A stretch of 64,000 bases of DNA from Rhodococcus koreensis (GTDB lineage: Bacteria; Actinomycetota; Actinomycetes; Mycobacteriales; Mycobacteriaceae), in the NCBI RefSeq assembly GCF_900105905.1, contig NZ_FNSV01000005.1, positions 4,836,001 to 4,900,000 on the forward strand, in the 5' to 3' direction. The notes beneath the pieces are model-generated. The model was not told the origin of the DNA and made no database searches. It saw only the letters and a list, made by a program, of their open reading frames with translations. Below are positions 8,122 through 17,453 of the stretch, in pieces. Every line of letters begins with the position of its first letter. The stretch's first letter is position 1. A program made the position numbers and the translations under genes.

Positions 8122-9579
8122 CTACAGAGGGAGGTCGGGAGAATCGACGCCGACCACGCGATCGCCGCAGAACACCCGGACGGACTCACCGGGGGCATGA
8201 CCGCCGATTCCGGAAGCACCCCAGAAGCTCTGTGCCGAACCGTCGGCGAGATCGGCGATCTTGGCACCGTTCACCCGCACCTCGCCCGACCGCACCCGGG
8301 ATCCGACCTCGATGGCGCGGTCCAGGTCGCCACCGAACACGTACGCGTCGAGGCCCGAAGGGTTCGCATTGGCGACGCGCAACGCGTCCTCGTCGGACTC
8401 CACGGCGTGCAGGCTGACGAGCGGCCCGAACAGTTCGGCGGTCGCCATCGACGCGTCGACTCCCGAAGCGACTGTGGGGGAAAGGAAGAACCCGTCGAGT
8501 GCGGGGAGCTCTGCGGGCTGATGGATCGTCCCGCCGTGGGCCCGCAGCCCTTCGATCCGGCTCTGCAGCGTGGCGAAATGCGGGGCGTTCGAGATCGGGC
8601 CCAGCTGCGTGTTCTCGTCGAGCGAGTGCCCGATGCCGATGCGGGCGATGCGATCGAGCAGCGACTCCAGGAGCGGCTCGACGAGGCTCTTGTGCGCCAG
8701 CACCTTTCCGGGGCCCTCACACCATTGACCGTTGAGCTTGGTCATCCCGTCGAGGATCCCGTCGGCGGCCACGTCGATGTCGGCATCGTCCAGCACGAGG
8801 GCGGGGTTGTTGCCGCCGAGCTCGAGCTGGAGCACCTTGAAGTCCTCCGCGGCCGCGCGGGCGATCGCGCGGCCGGCGTTCGGGCCGCCGGTGAACGAGA
8901 CGATCTTCACGCGGTGATCGCCGGTGATCGCCGCGCCCACGTCGCCCGCGCCGTGGACGAGCTGCAGCGCACCGTCGGGCAGCCCGGCCTTGACGAAGCA
9001 TTCGACGATGATCTGGGCGCTGCTCGGCGCGTGCTCGGACGGCTTGAGGATGACGGGGCAACCGGCGGCGAGGGCGCTCACCATCTTCGCGGCGGGGATG
9101 AAACTCGGACCGTTCCACGGGGTGAGGACGGCGGCGGGGCCCCACGGAACCTTGTACAGCCGCACGTCGCGGCCGCCGGCCTCCAACGCCGTGCGACGCG
9201 GGATGGCGCGCAGATCCGCAGCGGACGAGCGGATCCGGTGCGGAAGGAACTGCGCGACCATCCGAGCCTTCGCGATCGGGACGCCGCTGGTGAGGGCATC
9301 GGTTCGAGCGATGTCCTCGATCCGGGACTCGACGACGTCGGCCGCACGCTCGATGACCGCCGCGCGTTCCTCGCTCGCCGCGTCGTCCCAGCGCTCGAAG
9401 CCGTATGCCCGCTCGGCATGCCGCAGTGCGCGCTCCACGTCGTCCGGGCCGGTGGTGACGGCGCGGTGGACCGGCCGGCCCGTGTTGGGGTCGAGATTCC
9501 ACGCGTCCGGGATCGTCCGGCACTCGGACCACTCGTCGGCGATGTAGTTGATCGGCTGGGGCAGTTGAGGGTTCGACAT
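8122..9579 (-). CDS. NAD(P)-dependent aldehyde dehydrogenase
   Basis: This 485-residue enzyme would oxidise an aldehyde to a carboxylic acid. The catalytic set is present: Asn156 in PWNGP, Glu253 in LELGG and the nucleophile Cys287 in NGQWCEGPG. The Rossmann contact FTGGPNAGR is near 229-237. The start MSNPQLPQ at 9579 follows GAAGGAAG; the frame stays open far upstream but that part is non-coding shadow. It lies 44 nt after the alcohol dehydrogenase gene and would act on its product. By position it can also serve as the PuuC step of a gamma-glutamyl-amine pathway. Confidence 0.9.
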   Translation of the reverse strand: MSNPQLPQPINYIADEWSECRTIPDAWNLDPNTGRPVHRAVTTGPDDVERALRHAERAYGFERWDDAASEERAAVIERAADVVESRIEDIARTDALTSGVPIAKARMVAQFLPHRIRSSAADLRAIPRRTALEAGGRDVRLYKVPWGPAAVLTPWNGPSFIPAAKMVSALAAGCPVILKPSEHAPSSAQIIVECFVKAGLPDGALQLVHGAGDVGAAITGDHRVKIVSFTGGPNAGRAIARAAAEDFKVLQLELGGNNPALVLDDADIDVAADGILDGMTKLNGQWCEGPGKVLAHKSLVEPLLESLLDRIARIGIGHSLDENTQLGPISNAPHFATLQSRIEGLRAHGGTIHQPAELPALDGFFLSPTVASGVDASMATAELFGPLVSLHAVESDEDALRVANANPSGLDAYVFGGDLDRAIEVGSRVRSGEVRVNGAKIADLADGSAQSFWGASGIGGHAPGESVRVFCGDRVVGVDSPDLPL

Positions 9580-9623
9580 CCGCGTCTTCCTTCGGTGCGT
9601 GGGTATGGTTGGGGTCGGTGCGG

Positions 9624-10718
9624 TCACACGGTGAGGTCGGCGACGATGCGGGTCACCTCGCCCGACTTCATCGCCTCGAAGCCCTTGTCGATCTCGCGGA
9701 ACGGGATCACGTCGCTGACCATCTCGTCGAGCAGCAGGCTGCCCTGGAGGTACAGACGCGCGAACTGGGTGATGTCCTCGTGCGCCTGGCCGGAGCCCAT
9801 GTACGAGCCGATGAGGCGCTTCTCGCCGAAGAAGAAATCCGACGCGGGAACGGTGAGGTCGGTGCCGTCCGGTGCGATGCCCACCAGGCATGCGGTACCC
9901 CTGGCGCGCAAGACCGACAGCGCGGTGGCCGCGGTGCGCGCGGAGCCGACGGCCTCGAACGAGTAGTCCACCCCGTCGCCGAGCACCTTCCGGATCTCGG
10001 TGGGGACATCGGCCGCGCCGTTCACGGTGTGCGTGGCACCGTATGTCCGCGCCGCCGCGAGCCGCGCATCGTCGAGATCCACGGCGACGATCGCCGAGGC
10101 ACCGGCGAGCCGCGCGCCCTGGATGATGGCCGACCCGACACCGCCGCAACCGATCACGGCCACGGTGGCGCCGGGGCGTACCTGCGCGCCGCGGAAGACG
10201 GCACCGACGCCGGTGATGATGCAGCACGACAGTAGGCACCCGACGTGCAGCCCCACCTCGTCGGGCACCGTCACCAGCGAGTTCTCCCGCATCAGGGTGT
10301 GGCGGGAAAACGCGCCGATGTCGCCGAGCCGCTCCACGACCCGGCCTCCCGGCCGCTGGAAAGCGGGCCGGGGCCGCTGCCGGATCTGCGAGGCGCGCTG
10401 GCACTGCGTCGAGTGCCCGGCCTGACAGTTGCGGCACAACCCGCACGAGGGCGTGAGGGCGCCGACGACGCGGTCGCCCGGACGCAACGAGGTCACCGCG
10501 GAGCCGACCGACTCGACGATGCCCGCCACCTCGTGCCCGACCACCACCGGCAGGTCGGCGTGCACGGTTCCGGTCATGTAGTGCAGGTCGCTGTGGCACA
10601 GGCCCACGTTGGAGACCGCGACGCGGACCTCGTGGGGCTCCGGGTCGTCGACCTGGATCTCGGTGAATTCCAGCGGCTCGTTCACCGCGGTGAGAAGTGC
10701 TGCTTCGGTGGTGATCAC
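9624..10718 (-). CDS. Zn-dependent medium-chain alcohol dehydrogenase
   Basis: This 364-residue MDR protein keeps the catalytic zinc ligands Cys41 and His62-Glu63 (GHEVAG). The structural zinc cysteines are 92, 95, 98 and 106 (CGLCRNCQAGHSTQC). The coenzyme motif GCGGVGSA is central. The start is a GTG at 10718 with GGAG 7 nt upstream. Oxidation of a primary or secondary alcohol to an aldehyde or ketone is expected, followed by the adjacent aldehyde dehydrogenase. It follows the enoyl-CoA hydratase gene after 14 nt, consistent with one transcript. Confidence 0.88.
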   Translation of the reverse strand: MITTEAALLTAVNEPLEFTEIQVDDPEPHEVRVAVSNVGLCHSDLHYMTGTVHADLPVVVGHEVAGIVESVGSAVTSLRPGDRVVGALTPSCGLCRNCQAGHSTQCQRASQIRQRPRPAFQRPGGRVVERLGDIGAFSRHTLMRENSLVTVPDEVGLHVGCLLSCCIITGVGAVFRGAQVRPGATVAVIGCGGVGSAIIQGARLAGASAIVAVDLDDARLAAARTYGATHTVNGAADVPTEIRKVLGDGVDYSFEAVGSARTAATALSVLRARGTACLVGIAPDGTDLTVPASDFFFGEKRLIGSYMGSGQAHEDITQFARLYLQGSLLLDEMVSDVIPFREIDKGFEAMKSGEVTRIVADLTV

Positions 10719-10732
10719 TCTTGTCTCCGATC

Positions 10733-11512
10733 TCAATTGCTCGTCGTGGGCGCCGTCGGCGCCGCGTTCTTCGATGCCCAGAAGCCCTCGATGCCCTCGG
10801 TGAAGGCGCCGGACTCCCACGAGTGGCGGGCGGCGTCGTCTTCGCGGGCGAACGCGGCCTCGATGTCTTCGGGCCGCGGCCGCAGCAGACCCAGGTGCAG
10901 TGCGGTGGTACGGGGATCGGAGTTCCACTGCCCGACCACCTCTACCGCGCGGTCCACCAGTGTCTGCGGGGCCACGATCTCGTCGAGCAGCCCGATCCGC
11001 AGAGCCTCGTCCGCATCGATCCGGCTGGAGGCCAGAATGATTCGCATCGCATGGTTCCGAACCAGGCGACCCAGGAGGAAGCTCGAGGCGTTCGAGATGA
11101 TGATCCCGCGGTGGTTCTCCGGCTGGTAGTACTCGGCGGCGGGAGTGCCGATCCGGGAGTCGCAACACAACGTGATCTCCGAGGCGCCGCCGACCGCGAT
11201 CCCGTTCACGGCCGCAATCACGGGGACCTTCGTCTCGAGAATCGCGCGGGTGATGTCGTGGAACGTCGCGAAGGCCTCGTGAATCTCGTCGTAGCTGGTC
11301 GGCACCGACTGCAGGTCCTCACCGGCGGAGAAGGCCCGCCCCGCACCCGTGAGCACGATCCCGCGGACGACGTCACCCGTCCCGAACCGGCGGATCGTCT
11401 GCGCGAACCTCACCCGGGTGGCCACGTCCATCACATTCAGCTTCGCCGGACGGTTCAGTGTGAGCACGGCGACGTCGCGGTCGATGTGCACGTCCAGGTA
11501 GTTCTCGGTCAT
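10733..11512 (-). CDS. Enoyl-CoA hydratase/isomerase family protein
   Basis: This 259-residue crotonase-fold protein has the CoA/oxyanion segments GAGRAFSAGEDL (57-67) and AVNGIAVGGASEI (101-113). Glu112 is a candidate catalytic acid. It would hydrate a 2-enoyl-CoA, or isomerise or cleave a related CoA ester. GAGGAG lies 8 nt before the start. It follows the acyl-CoA synthetase gene after 10 nt. With the ammonia-lyase homologue in the same run, it could hydrate the enoyl-CoA left after deamination. Confidence 0.88.
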   Translation of the reverse strand: MTENYLDVHIDRDVAVLTLNRPAKLNVMDVATRVRFAQTIRRFGTGDVVRGIVLTGAGRAFSAGEDLQSVPTSYDEIHEAFATFHDITRAILETKVPVIAAVNGIAVGGASEITLCCDSRIGTPAAEYYQPENHRGIIISNASSFLLGRLVRNHAMRIILASSRIDADEALRIGLLDEIVAPQTLVDRAVEVVGQWNSDPRTTALHLGLLRPRPEDIEAAFAREDDAARHSWESGAFTEGIEGFWASKNAAPTAPTTSN

Positions 11513-11522
11513 GTCCGGCTCC

Positions 11523-13145
11523 TCAGCTACCGCTGCGGACGGTGCGCGGCGGTTGCAGGTCGTAGGTGGTGCGCGGGTGTTCTGCGGAGCGCGCCTTCAG
11601 GACCGGCTTCGACACACGCTCCGACGGGGTGCGCGGGAAATCGGCGACGAACTCGACGTAGCGCGGAACCTTGAAACGTGCCAGCTGGGCTCGCGCGCCG
11701 TCGACGATTCGCTCTGCGGTTCCGCGGCTCTCGTCGACGCCGGTGGCCAGCTGCACGAAAGCCTTGACCTCCTCGCCGAACAGCTCGTCCGGGACGCCGA
11801 CCACCGCTGCCGCGACGACGGTGTCGTCGCGCTCCAGGACGCGTTCGACCTCGGCGCTCGCGATGTTCTCGCCGCCGCGGCGGACCATGTCCTTGATCCG
11901 GCCCACCAGGCGGTAGCTGCCCGCCTCGCGGACCGCGACATCGCCGGTGTGCAGCCAGCCGTCGCGCAGGACCTGCGCGGTGTCTTCGGGCCGGTTCCAG
12001 TAGCCCAGCATCATCGGTCTGCCCGAGGTGATCAGCTCGCCGGATTCTCCCTCGGCAACCTCCGCGCCCTGCGGATCGACCACCCGGACCTGCTTCGTGG
12101 GAACCGGCTGCCCCAGCCGCCCGCTGCCGACGTCGGCCGAGCGCTCGGGGAAGCTGACCAGGTCGACCCCGCTTTCGGTCATTCCGAAGATCTCCCGCCA
12201 CGGTGCACCCCAACGCTGTTCGAGCTCAGCGTGCAGCGCGACGGGGATTGCCGAGCACAGCACGAGGCGTAGGTAGTTGTCCCGGTCCTGCGGACTCGGC
12301 TCCTGCTTGAACAGCAGCGTGGGCATCGAGCCGAGCACGTAGCAGAATGTGGCCCGGTGCCTGCGGACGTCCGCCATGAAACCCGAGGCGGAGAACCGGG
12401 GCAGTACCACCAGCGGTGCGCCGATCGTGAGACACAGCGAGGTGTTCCACTGCGGGTCCATGTACGAGAACGGCTGCGAGGTGAGCGCCACGTCGTCGGC
12501 CCCGAGGCCTGCCGCGCTCGCGCAGACCCACCCCAACCGAACCCAGTAGTCGTGGGTCAGCATGCACGCCTTCGGGAATCCGGTAGTGCCCGAGGTGTAC
12601 TGGAGATTCGCGAGCGTCTCGCCGGAGATGGCGACCCCCGGCCTGTCCGCCGGATACTGCGCGAGTTCGTCGCACGAGGCGGCTTCGACGATCCGGACAT
12701 CGGCCAGATCGGCGTTCGCGGCGCGCACCTGTTCGACGAGTGGGGTGTGTTCGGCGTCGGTGACCATCACCCGGGCGCCGGAATCCCGCAGCACGAATTC
12801 GAGGTCTGCGCGCTGATATGACGAATTGATCGGCACCGCGACGCCGCCGGCCGCGAGAATCGCGAGCCAGGCGACCGGCCACTGCACCACATTGGGCAGC
12901 ATGATCGCGACCCGGTCGCCTTCGCGGACCCCGTCCTCGCAGACAAGTCGCTGCGCCAGGCGTGACGTCCAGTCGTCGATCTCGCCGAAGGTCCACGACC
13001 CTTCCGTGAACCGGAGGAACTCGCGGTCCGGATACCTGAGGGCCTGGATCGCCAGCAGGCCGACGAGGGTGTCGATCGGCGGGTCCTGCGCCAACCGGGC
13101 CAGGGCTGGTACACGTTCCAGTCGAACTGAGTCGACTCCGGTCAT
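11523..13145 (-). CDS. AMP-forming acyl-CoA synthetase
   Basis: This 540-residue ANL-superfamily ligase has the P-loop-like YTSGTTGFPK at 183-192, and further on GMTESG, GYWNRPEDT, LHTGDVAVRE and the hinge region VGRIKDMVRRGGENI. It would activate a carboxylic acid with ATP and CoA. The second of two in-frame ATGs (13145) is chosen because AGAGG is 6 nt upstream of it. It is the first gene of a ten-gene minus-strand run and diverges from a TetR gene across a 300-nt region with a strong palindrome. The substrate acid is unknown. Confidence 0.88.
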   Translation of the reverse strand: MTGVDSVRLERVPALARLAQDPPIDTLVGLLAIQALRYPDREFLRFTEGSWTFGEIDDWTSRLAQRLVCEDGVREGDRVAIMLPNVVQWPVAWLAILAAGGVAVPINSSYQRADLEFVLRDSGARVMVTDAEHTPLVEQVRAANADLADVRIVEAASCDELAQYPADRPGVAISGETLANLQYTSGTTGFPKACMLTHDYWVRLGWVCASAAGLGADDVALTSQPFSYMDPQWNTSLCLTIGAPLVVLPRFSASGFMADVRRHRATFCYVLGSMPTLLFKQEPSPQDRDNYLRLVLCSAIPVALHAELEQRWGAPWREIFGMTESGVDLVSFPERSADVGSGRLGQPVPTKQVRVVDPQGAEVAEGESGELITSGRPMMLGYWNRPEDTAQVLRDGWLHTGDVAVREAGSYRLVGRIKDMVRRGGENIASAEVERVLERDDTVVAAAVVGVPDELFGEEVKAFVQLATGVDESRGTAERIVDGARAQLARFKVPRYVEFVADFPRTPSERVSKPVLKARSAEHPRTTYDLQPPRTVRSGS

Positions 13146-13452
13146 GGTCATCCTCTTCAGACTTGTCGGGTGCGATGCGGCGTTGATGCGGGTGCTGCTC
13201 GCGATCTCATGTCGTGACGGCGCATTTCGCGGTGCGCTCGTGCCCCTCCGATCGCGATGGCGCCGGGCAGTGGGCTCAGTCATAGCGTAGAAGAACATAG
13301 TCATATGATCAAGGCAAATGATCGTATGACTATAAACGCTGCGAGTCGTGAGGTTCCCATCTCGGCGATGAGGCAGCTCGCCCGCCCAGCCGACTGGTAG
13401 CGTTTGCATTGACTTGATCAGTCGTTCACATCTGAATCGACAGGAGAAATGC
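13146..13452. other. Divergent control region between acyl-CoA synthetase and TetR genes
   Basis: This 307-nt non-coding stretch separates the two divergent starts. Its main feature is the 37-bp inverted repeat at 13297-13333. From about 13360 to the TetR start its sequence resembles the region upstream of the second TetR gene, sharing CTCGGCGAT, CCGACTG, GACTTGATCA and ACAGGAGAA. This shows that promoter and gene were duplicated together. Confidence 0.7.
13297..13333. promoter_or_regulatory. TetR-type operator (15-bp arms)
   Basis: The left arm ATAGTCATATGATCA and right arm TGATCGTATGACTAT are reverse complements except for one position, separated by 7 nt. Its place between divergent acyl-CoA synthetase and TetR genes is the classic arrangement for autoregulation by the TetR. 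A copy of one half-site (AGTCATACGATCA) recurs at 15779-15791 beside the second TetR gene. Confidence 0.75.
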
Positions 13453-14133
13453 ATGGCCCGCATTCCCGCCGCCGAACGTCGCGCCGAATTGGTGGCGGCG
13501 GCCGTGCGCATGATCGCCGCCCACGGAGTGGACGGTGCGACCACACGCCGCATCGCGCAGGATGCGAACGCTCCGCTGGCCACGCTGCACTACTGCTTTG
13601 CCACGAAAGAGGTGCTGTTCGCCGCGGTCTTCGAACACGTCACCGCGCAGTATCGAGAGGTGCTGGCGTGCAACGATGTCCAAGGAGACGTCGAGACCAC
13701 CGCGCGCGCCCTGTTGCGCGGCGTGATGGAGTGGTACCTGGCGAATCCGGATTTCGGCGCAGCGATCGTCGAGCTGATCAGCTGGGCCCAGCGCCAGGAG
13801 GGCAAGCAGGCCGAGATGGTGTACGACGAGGCATTCGCGACCATGCGGCCGATCCTCGAGGCCGCCGCGACCGATGCGGGCCAGTCGGTCGACCCGAAAA
13901 CGATCGCCGAACTGGCCTACATCGTGTCCACACTGTCCGACGGATTCGCGCTCAACTGGCTGGTGTTCACCGACCGTACAGCGGCCGAGCTGCAGATCGA
14001 GCTCGTCCTGGGTGTCCTCGACGCGTGGATGGCCGCCAACGTCGGCGATGTGCCCAGACCGGCGGCTCCGGCCGCGAAGGCGTCACCCGAAGACGCCCTG
14101 CGTTCGCTGGTGTCCTGGGTGAGCGTGGAGTGA
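13453..14133 (+). CDS. TetR-family regulator 1
   Basis: This 226-residue regulator has an N-terminal helix-turn-helix within residues 10-55 (GVDGATTRRIAQDANA, then LATLHYCFATKEVLF). The C-terminal domain is helical and carries DPKTIAELAYIVSTLSDGFALNWLV. The start MARIPAAERR follows AGGAG. It diverges from the acyl-CoA synthetase gene and very likely represses the catabolic operon, with a CoA ester or pathway substrate as inducer (inference). It is a close paralogue of the protein at 15936-16613, nearly identical over the first 60 residues. Confidence 0.9.
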   Translation: MARIPAAERRAELVAAAVRMIAAHGVDGATTRRIAQDANAPLATLHYCFATKEVLFAAVFEHVTAQYREVLACNDVQGDVETTARALLRGVMEWYLANPDFGAAIVELISWAQRQEGKQAEMVYDEAFATMRPILEAAATDAGQSVDPKTIAELAYIVSTLSDGFALNWLVFTDRTAAELQIELVLGVLDAWMAANVGDVPRPAAPAAKASPEDALRSLVSWVSVE

Positions 14134-14175
14134 CGCACCCTCGACGCCGAGCGTGGAGACAGGCGTGGGACTGAT

Positions 14176-15645
14176 TCAGGACACGGCGCTGTCGACGCGT
14201 CGACCGGACCGGGCGCGTGAGATCAGCACGGTCACCACGACGAGCAGGGCGAGAACTCCCGACAGCCAGTAGCCGGTGCCGTAGAGGCCCTTTGCCGCGA
14301 CCTCGAGGCCGGTGCCGACCACCGGAACCAAAGAGGCACTGAGGTCGCCGCTGATGAGTGCCGTGCCGAGGGCGAAACCCACGGCCATGGACGTGCCGGC
14401 GACACCGGCCGCCATCCCGGCCTTCTCTTCGGGCACTGCCATCTGCACCATGGTGAAGCCGGCTGCGTAGCCGATTCTGGTCCCGAGCCCCATGACGGCA
14501 GCGCCCACGAGGTATTGCCACTGCTGGTCGTGCGCCAGGGCGAGCCAGGCCAGCCCCGATGCGCTGGTGAGCGCTCCGATGACGAAGACGGGGACACCAC
14601 GGCCGTTGAGCAGGGCGCGGTCGAGCACGGTTCCGCGGACCAGGAACGCCGCCGCGAAGGGTGCCATGAGCCAGCCCGTCTGCAGCGCGCTGAGCCCGAG
14701 TCCGTAGGAGTCTTCGGGCCGAAGATTCTCGGGAGAGATCTGGGCGTACGTGCTGAGCAGCAACAGAAAGGCCGAGTTCACCGCTGCGAACAACGCGATG
14801 CACAGGCACGACGCGGTGACCAGAGGCGTCTTCATCATTGCGACGTCGAACACCGCCGAGGTCGACCGGCGCTCGACGCGCACCCATGCGATGCCACCGA
14901 CGATGCCGACCACCAACGGAACGAGTGCCGCGACGCCCCACACGAGGCCTTGCGTCAGAGTCAGCAGGATCGCCGCGACCCACGCGATCATCCACACCGT
15001 GCCGAGTACTGCGATGCGGCCGTTACGCTCGGCAGGCGGGGCATGTGGGATCGTGACAAAGCACGCAATGGTCGTGGCCGCGCACACTGCGGTGAGGATG
15101 ACGAAGAAGCTCCGCAGCGACAGGCTCTCGACGATGAAGCCGCCGCCGATCATGCCCACGACGATGCCGACACCGGTGGCGACGACCAGAACCGCGACGC
15201 CCACCGTGATGCCCTCCTCGCCGAGATTGCGACGCAGGAAGCCGAGCGGAAGCAGCTGCGCCGCACCACCGAAGCCCATGAGCATGCAGCCGACCAGGAG
15301 GGTCGGATAGGAGTCGCCGACAGCCGGAATGAGCGCGCCGACCGCCAGGAATGCGGACGCCGCCACGGAGGCGTTTCGGTCGCCGTACAGATCGGCGAGG
15401 CGCGGCAGCAGGATGAAGCCCGCTCCCCCGCCGAGGGTCAGCGCCGTGTACAGCCACGTCGTCTCGGCCACTGTGGCAAGGCCGTACTGCGCCTGGATGA
15501 TCGGCAGCAGCGGCGGCAGGATGAAGATGACGGCGTTGGTCAGGACGATCAGCAGCGTGCCGACACCGATGAGCACTCCTTTGTTCGGCGCAGGGCGACC
15601 GACAACCTCACTGGCGAGTCCGGCTTGCGGGTGGATCTCTGTCAT
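14176..15645 (-). CDS. MFS transporter, DHA2-like
   Basis: This 489-residue major facilitator has about 14 predicted spans. It begins after a 20-residue polar leader with GVLIGVGTLLIVLTNAVIF. The loop LPRLADLYGDRN replaces the classic motif A. GMIGGGFIVESLSLRSFF resembles the motif C region of drug:H+ antiporters. GGAGA lies 7 nt before the ATG. It is divergent from the second TetR gene, which probably controls it, and convergent with TetR 1. Substrate uptake or export of a toxic intermediate are both possible. Confidence 0.88.
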   Translation of the reverse strand: MTEIHPQAGLASEVVGRPAPNKGVLIGVGTLLIVLTNAVIFILPPLLPIIQAQYGLATVAETTWLYTALTLGGGAGFILLPRLADLYGDRNASVAASAFLAVGALIPAVGDSYPTLLVGCMLMGFGGAAQLLPLGFLRRNLGEEGITVGVAVLVVATGVGIVVGMIGGGFIVESLSLRSFFVILTAVCAATTIACFVTIPHAPPAERNGRIAVLGTVWMIAWVAAILLTLTQGLVWGVAALVPLVVGIVGGIAWVRVERRSTSAVFDVAMMKTPLVTASCLCIALFAAVNSAFLLLLSTYAQISPENLRPEDSYGLGLSALQTGWLMAPFAAAFLVRGTVLDRALLNGRGVPVFVIGALTSASGLAWLALAHDQQWQYLVGAAVMGLGTRIGYAAGFTMVQMAVPEEKAGMAAGVAGTSMAVGFALGTALISGDLSASLVPVVGTGLEVAAKGLYGTGYWLSGVLALLVVVTVLISRARSGRRVDSAVS

Positions 15646-15778
15646 AGGTTTCTCCGATTCGTGATCAGGCGCGGGAGTTCGTTCGTCGTCATGAGGGGCC
15701 TGTTCCTTCGAAAGTGGGCTGGTCGCAGTGAAGGGACGCCGACGACTGTGTGATCCGGCTCATACCGTAGGTCAAGTC

Positions 15779-15803
15779 AGTCATACGATCAAGATGTTTG
15801 ACT
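15779..15803. promoter_or_regulatory. Candidate operator of TetR 2/MFS, half-site shared with TetR 1
   Basis: AGTCATACGATCA at 15779-15791 is identical, allowing for strand, to one arm of the palindrome at 13297-13333. The second arm is degenerate (TGACT at 15799-15803). It lies in the 290-nt divergent region between the MFS and TetR 2 genes. Confidence 0.55.
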
Positions 15804-15935
15804 CATAAATTTGATGGCATTACCTGCAGCTCGAGGCGGCCCTCCTCGGCGATACGCCAGTTCGCTTTCCGATCCGACTGCTAACGTGGGAACCGACTTG
15901 ATCATCTGCTCAGCTCTGCCCAGACAGGAGAACGC

Positions 15936-16613
15936 ATGGCTCGCATCCCCGCCGCCGAACGTCGCGCCGAACTGGTGGCGGCAGCCGTACGCGTAATCGC
16001 CGCCCACGGGGTGGACGGCGCCACCACTCGCCGCATCGCGGAAGAGGCGAACGCTCCGCTGGCCACGCTGCACTACTGCTTCTCCTCCAAGGAGGTGCTG
16101 TTCGCGGCGGTGTTCGAGTACGTCAACGCGCAGTATCGAGAGGTGTTGACGCGCAACGATGTCCACGGCGACGTGGCGACAACGGCCCGCGCTCTGTTGC
16201 GCGGCGTAATGGAGTGGTACGTGGCAAATCCCGATCTCGGCGCGGCGATCGTCGAGCTGATCAGCTGGGCCCAGCGCCAGGAGGCCAAGCTGGCCGAGAT
16301 GGTGTACAACGAGGCATTCGCGACCATGCGGCCGATCCTCGACGCCGCTGCTACCGCTGCGGGCCAGCCGGTCGACCCGAGAACCATCGACGAACTGACG
16401 TACATCGTGTCCGTATTGTCCGACGGATTCGCGCTCAACTGGCTGGTTACCGACCGCACATCGGCAGAGCCGCAGATCGAGCTCACCCTCGGCGTGCTCG
16501 ACGCGTGGATGGCCACGAACCTCGGCGCTTCCTCCGTGCCGGTGGGCCGAGCGTCGACGGTCTCCTCCCAGCCAACCCTGCGCTCGCTCGTGTCCTGGGT
16601 GAGCGTGGAGTGA
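15936..16613 (+). CDS. TetR-family regulator 2 (paralogue of regulator 1)
   Basis: This 225-residue protein begins MARIPAAERRAELVAAA exactly as in regulator 1. It shares the helix-turn-helix with few changes (AEEANA for AQDANA, FSSKEVLF for FATKEVLF). The effector domain has drifted more, notably near the C-terminus (GASSVPVGRASTVSSQ). ACAGGAGAACGC precedes the start. It diverges from the MFS gene. Because the recognition helices are nearly identical, the two regulators may bind each other's operators. Confidence 0.9.
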   Translation: MARIPAAERRAELVAAAVRVIAAHGVDGATTRRIAEEANAPLATLHYCFSSKEVLFAAVFEYVNAQYREVLTRNDVHGDVATTARALLRGVMEWYVANPDLGAAIVELISWAQRQEAKLAEMVYNEAFATMRPILDAAATAAGQPVDPRTIDELTYIVSVLSDGFALNWLVTDRTSAEPQIELTLGVLDAWMATNLGASSVPVGRASTVSSQPTLRSLVSWVSVE

Positions 16614-16636
16614 TACCGCACTGATCCGAAAGACAG

Positions 16637-16669
16637 CTGTCGGCCGCCCCTTTCGGTGGCGGCCGACAG
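16637..16669. terminator. Bidirectional terminator
   Basis: A perfect 12-bp stem, CTGTCGGCCGCC with its complement, has a 9-nt loop containing TTTCGG. It lies between the convergent TetR 2 and PuuD-like genes. The plus strand continues with TCTCTTG. Confidence 0.8.
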
Positions 16670-16679
16670 TCTCTTGTGG

Positions 16680-17453
16680 TCAGATCCGCTGGTTGCCTTC
16701 GGCGACGATCCAGCTCAGCGCCGGATCGTCGCGTTCCATCCACTCGGGATGCCACTGGACACCGAGCACCGCGGCCCCCGGCAGCTCGACCGCTTCGACG
16801 ACGCCGTCGGCCGCGCGACCCGTGACCACGAGGCCGGTACCGCAACGGTCGACCGCCTGGTGGTGCCACGAGTTGGTCACCGCGCCGGCACCGAACAGCC
16901 GTTCCGCGATCGAACCGGGCTCGAACGTCACCTTGTGGTCGTCGGCACCGTCGGTGAGCGGGGGCGAAACCGACAGGTGCTCGACGGAGCCGGGCGGGAG
17001 GTCGGCGATCAGCGTGCCACCGAGAGCGACGTTCAGGATCTGCAGGCCGCGGCACACCCCGAGTACCGGAATGTGCCTGGCGAGTGCGGCACGCACGAGA
17101 GCGATCTCGAACTCGTCCCGATCAGGGTCGTGGACCATCGGATCGTCCCGCGGATCCACGTCCCGGACCACCGACGGGTCGCCACCCCAGCGCGCGGGAT
17201 GAACGTCCTGGCCTCCGGTGACGACCACGCCCGCCAGCCAGTGGCAGAGTGCCTCCGGGTCGGCATCGTAAGGCAGGTTCACCGGAATGCCACCGGCTTT
17301 GGCGATCCGGTCCGAGAAGTCGGACATGAAGGCGTCGGCGAACAGGTGGCCGTAACGCTTGTCGAGTCCATCGACCAGCCCCAGCCGGAACCGCCGGCCG
17401 GTGATGCCGATCAGCGGCCGGATGGTGCCCGGCGTCGCGTTCTCCGTGCTCAC
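16680..17453 (-). CDS. Class I glutamine amidotransferase-like gamma-glutamyl hydrolase (PuuD-like)
   Basis: This 257-residue peptidase C26 protein has the nucleophile Cys134 in GVCRGLQILN and the His-Glu pair in WHPEW near residue 240. GVVVTGGQDVHP is the family signature. It would release glutamate from a gamma-glutamyl amide such as gamma-glutamyl-GABA. The GTG start at 17453 overlaps the stop of the glutamine-synthetase-like gene as GTGA, so translation is probably coupled. That pairing is the hallmark of the gamma-glutamylation route for amines. Confidence 0.88.
   Translation of the reverse strand: MSTENATPGTIRPLIGITGRRFRLGLVDGLDKRYGHLFADAFMSDFSDRIAKAGGIPVNLPYDADPEALCHWLAGVVVTGGQDVHPARWGGDPSVVRDVDPRDDPMVHDPDRDEFEIALVRAALARHIPVLGVCRGLQILNVALGGTLIADLPPGSVEHLSVSPPLTDGADDHKVTFEPGSIAERLFGAGAVTNSWHHQAVDRCGTGLVVTGRAADGVVEAVELPGAAVLGVQWHPEWMERDDPALSWIVAEGNQRI

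Noticed and set aside
8122..10599. A very long minus-strand frame of 825 codons covering the aldehyde dehydrogenase and part of the alcohol dehydrogenase
   Set aside because: Only the last 485 codons match a protein family. The upstream part is the antiparallel or shifted shadow of the alcohol dehydrogenase gene, and a proper ribosome-binding site marks the start at 9579.
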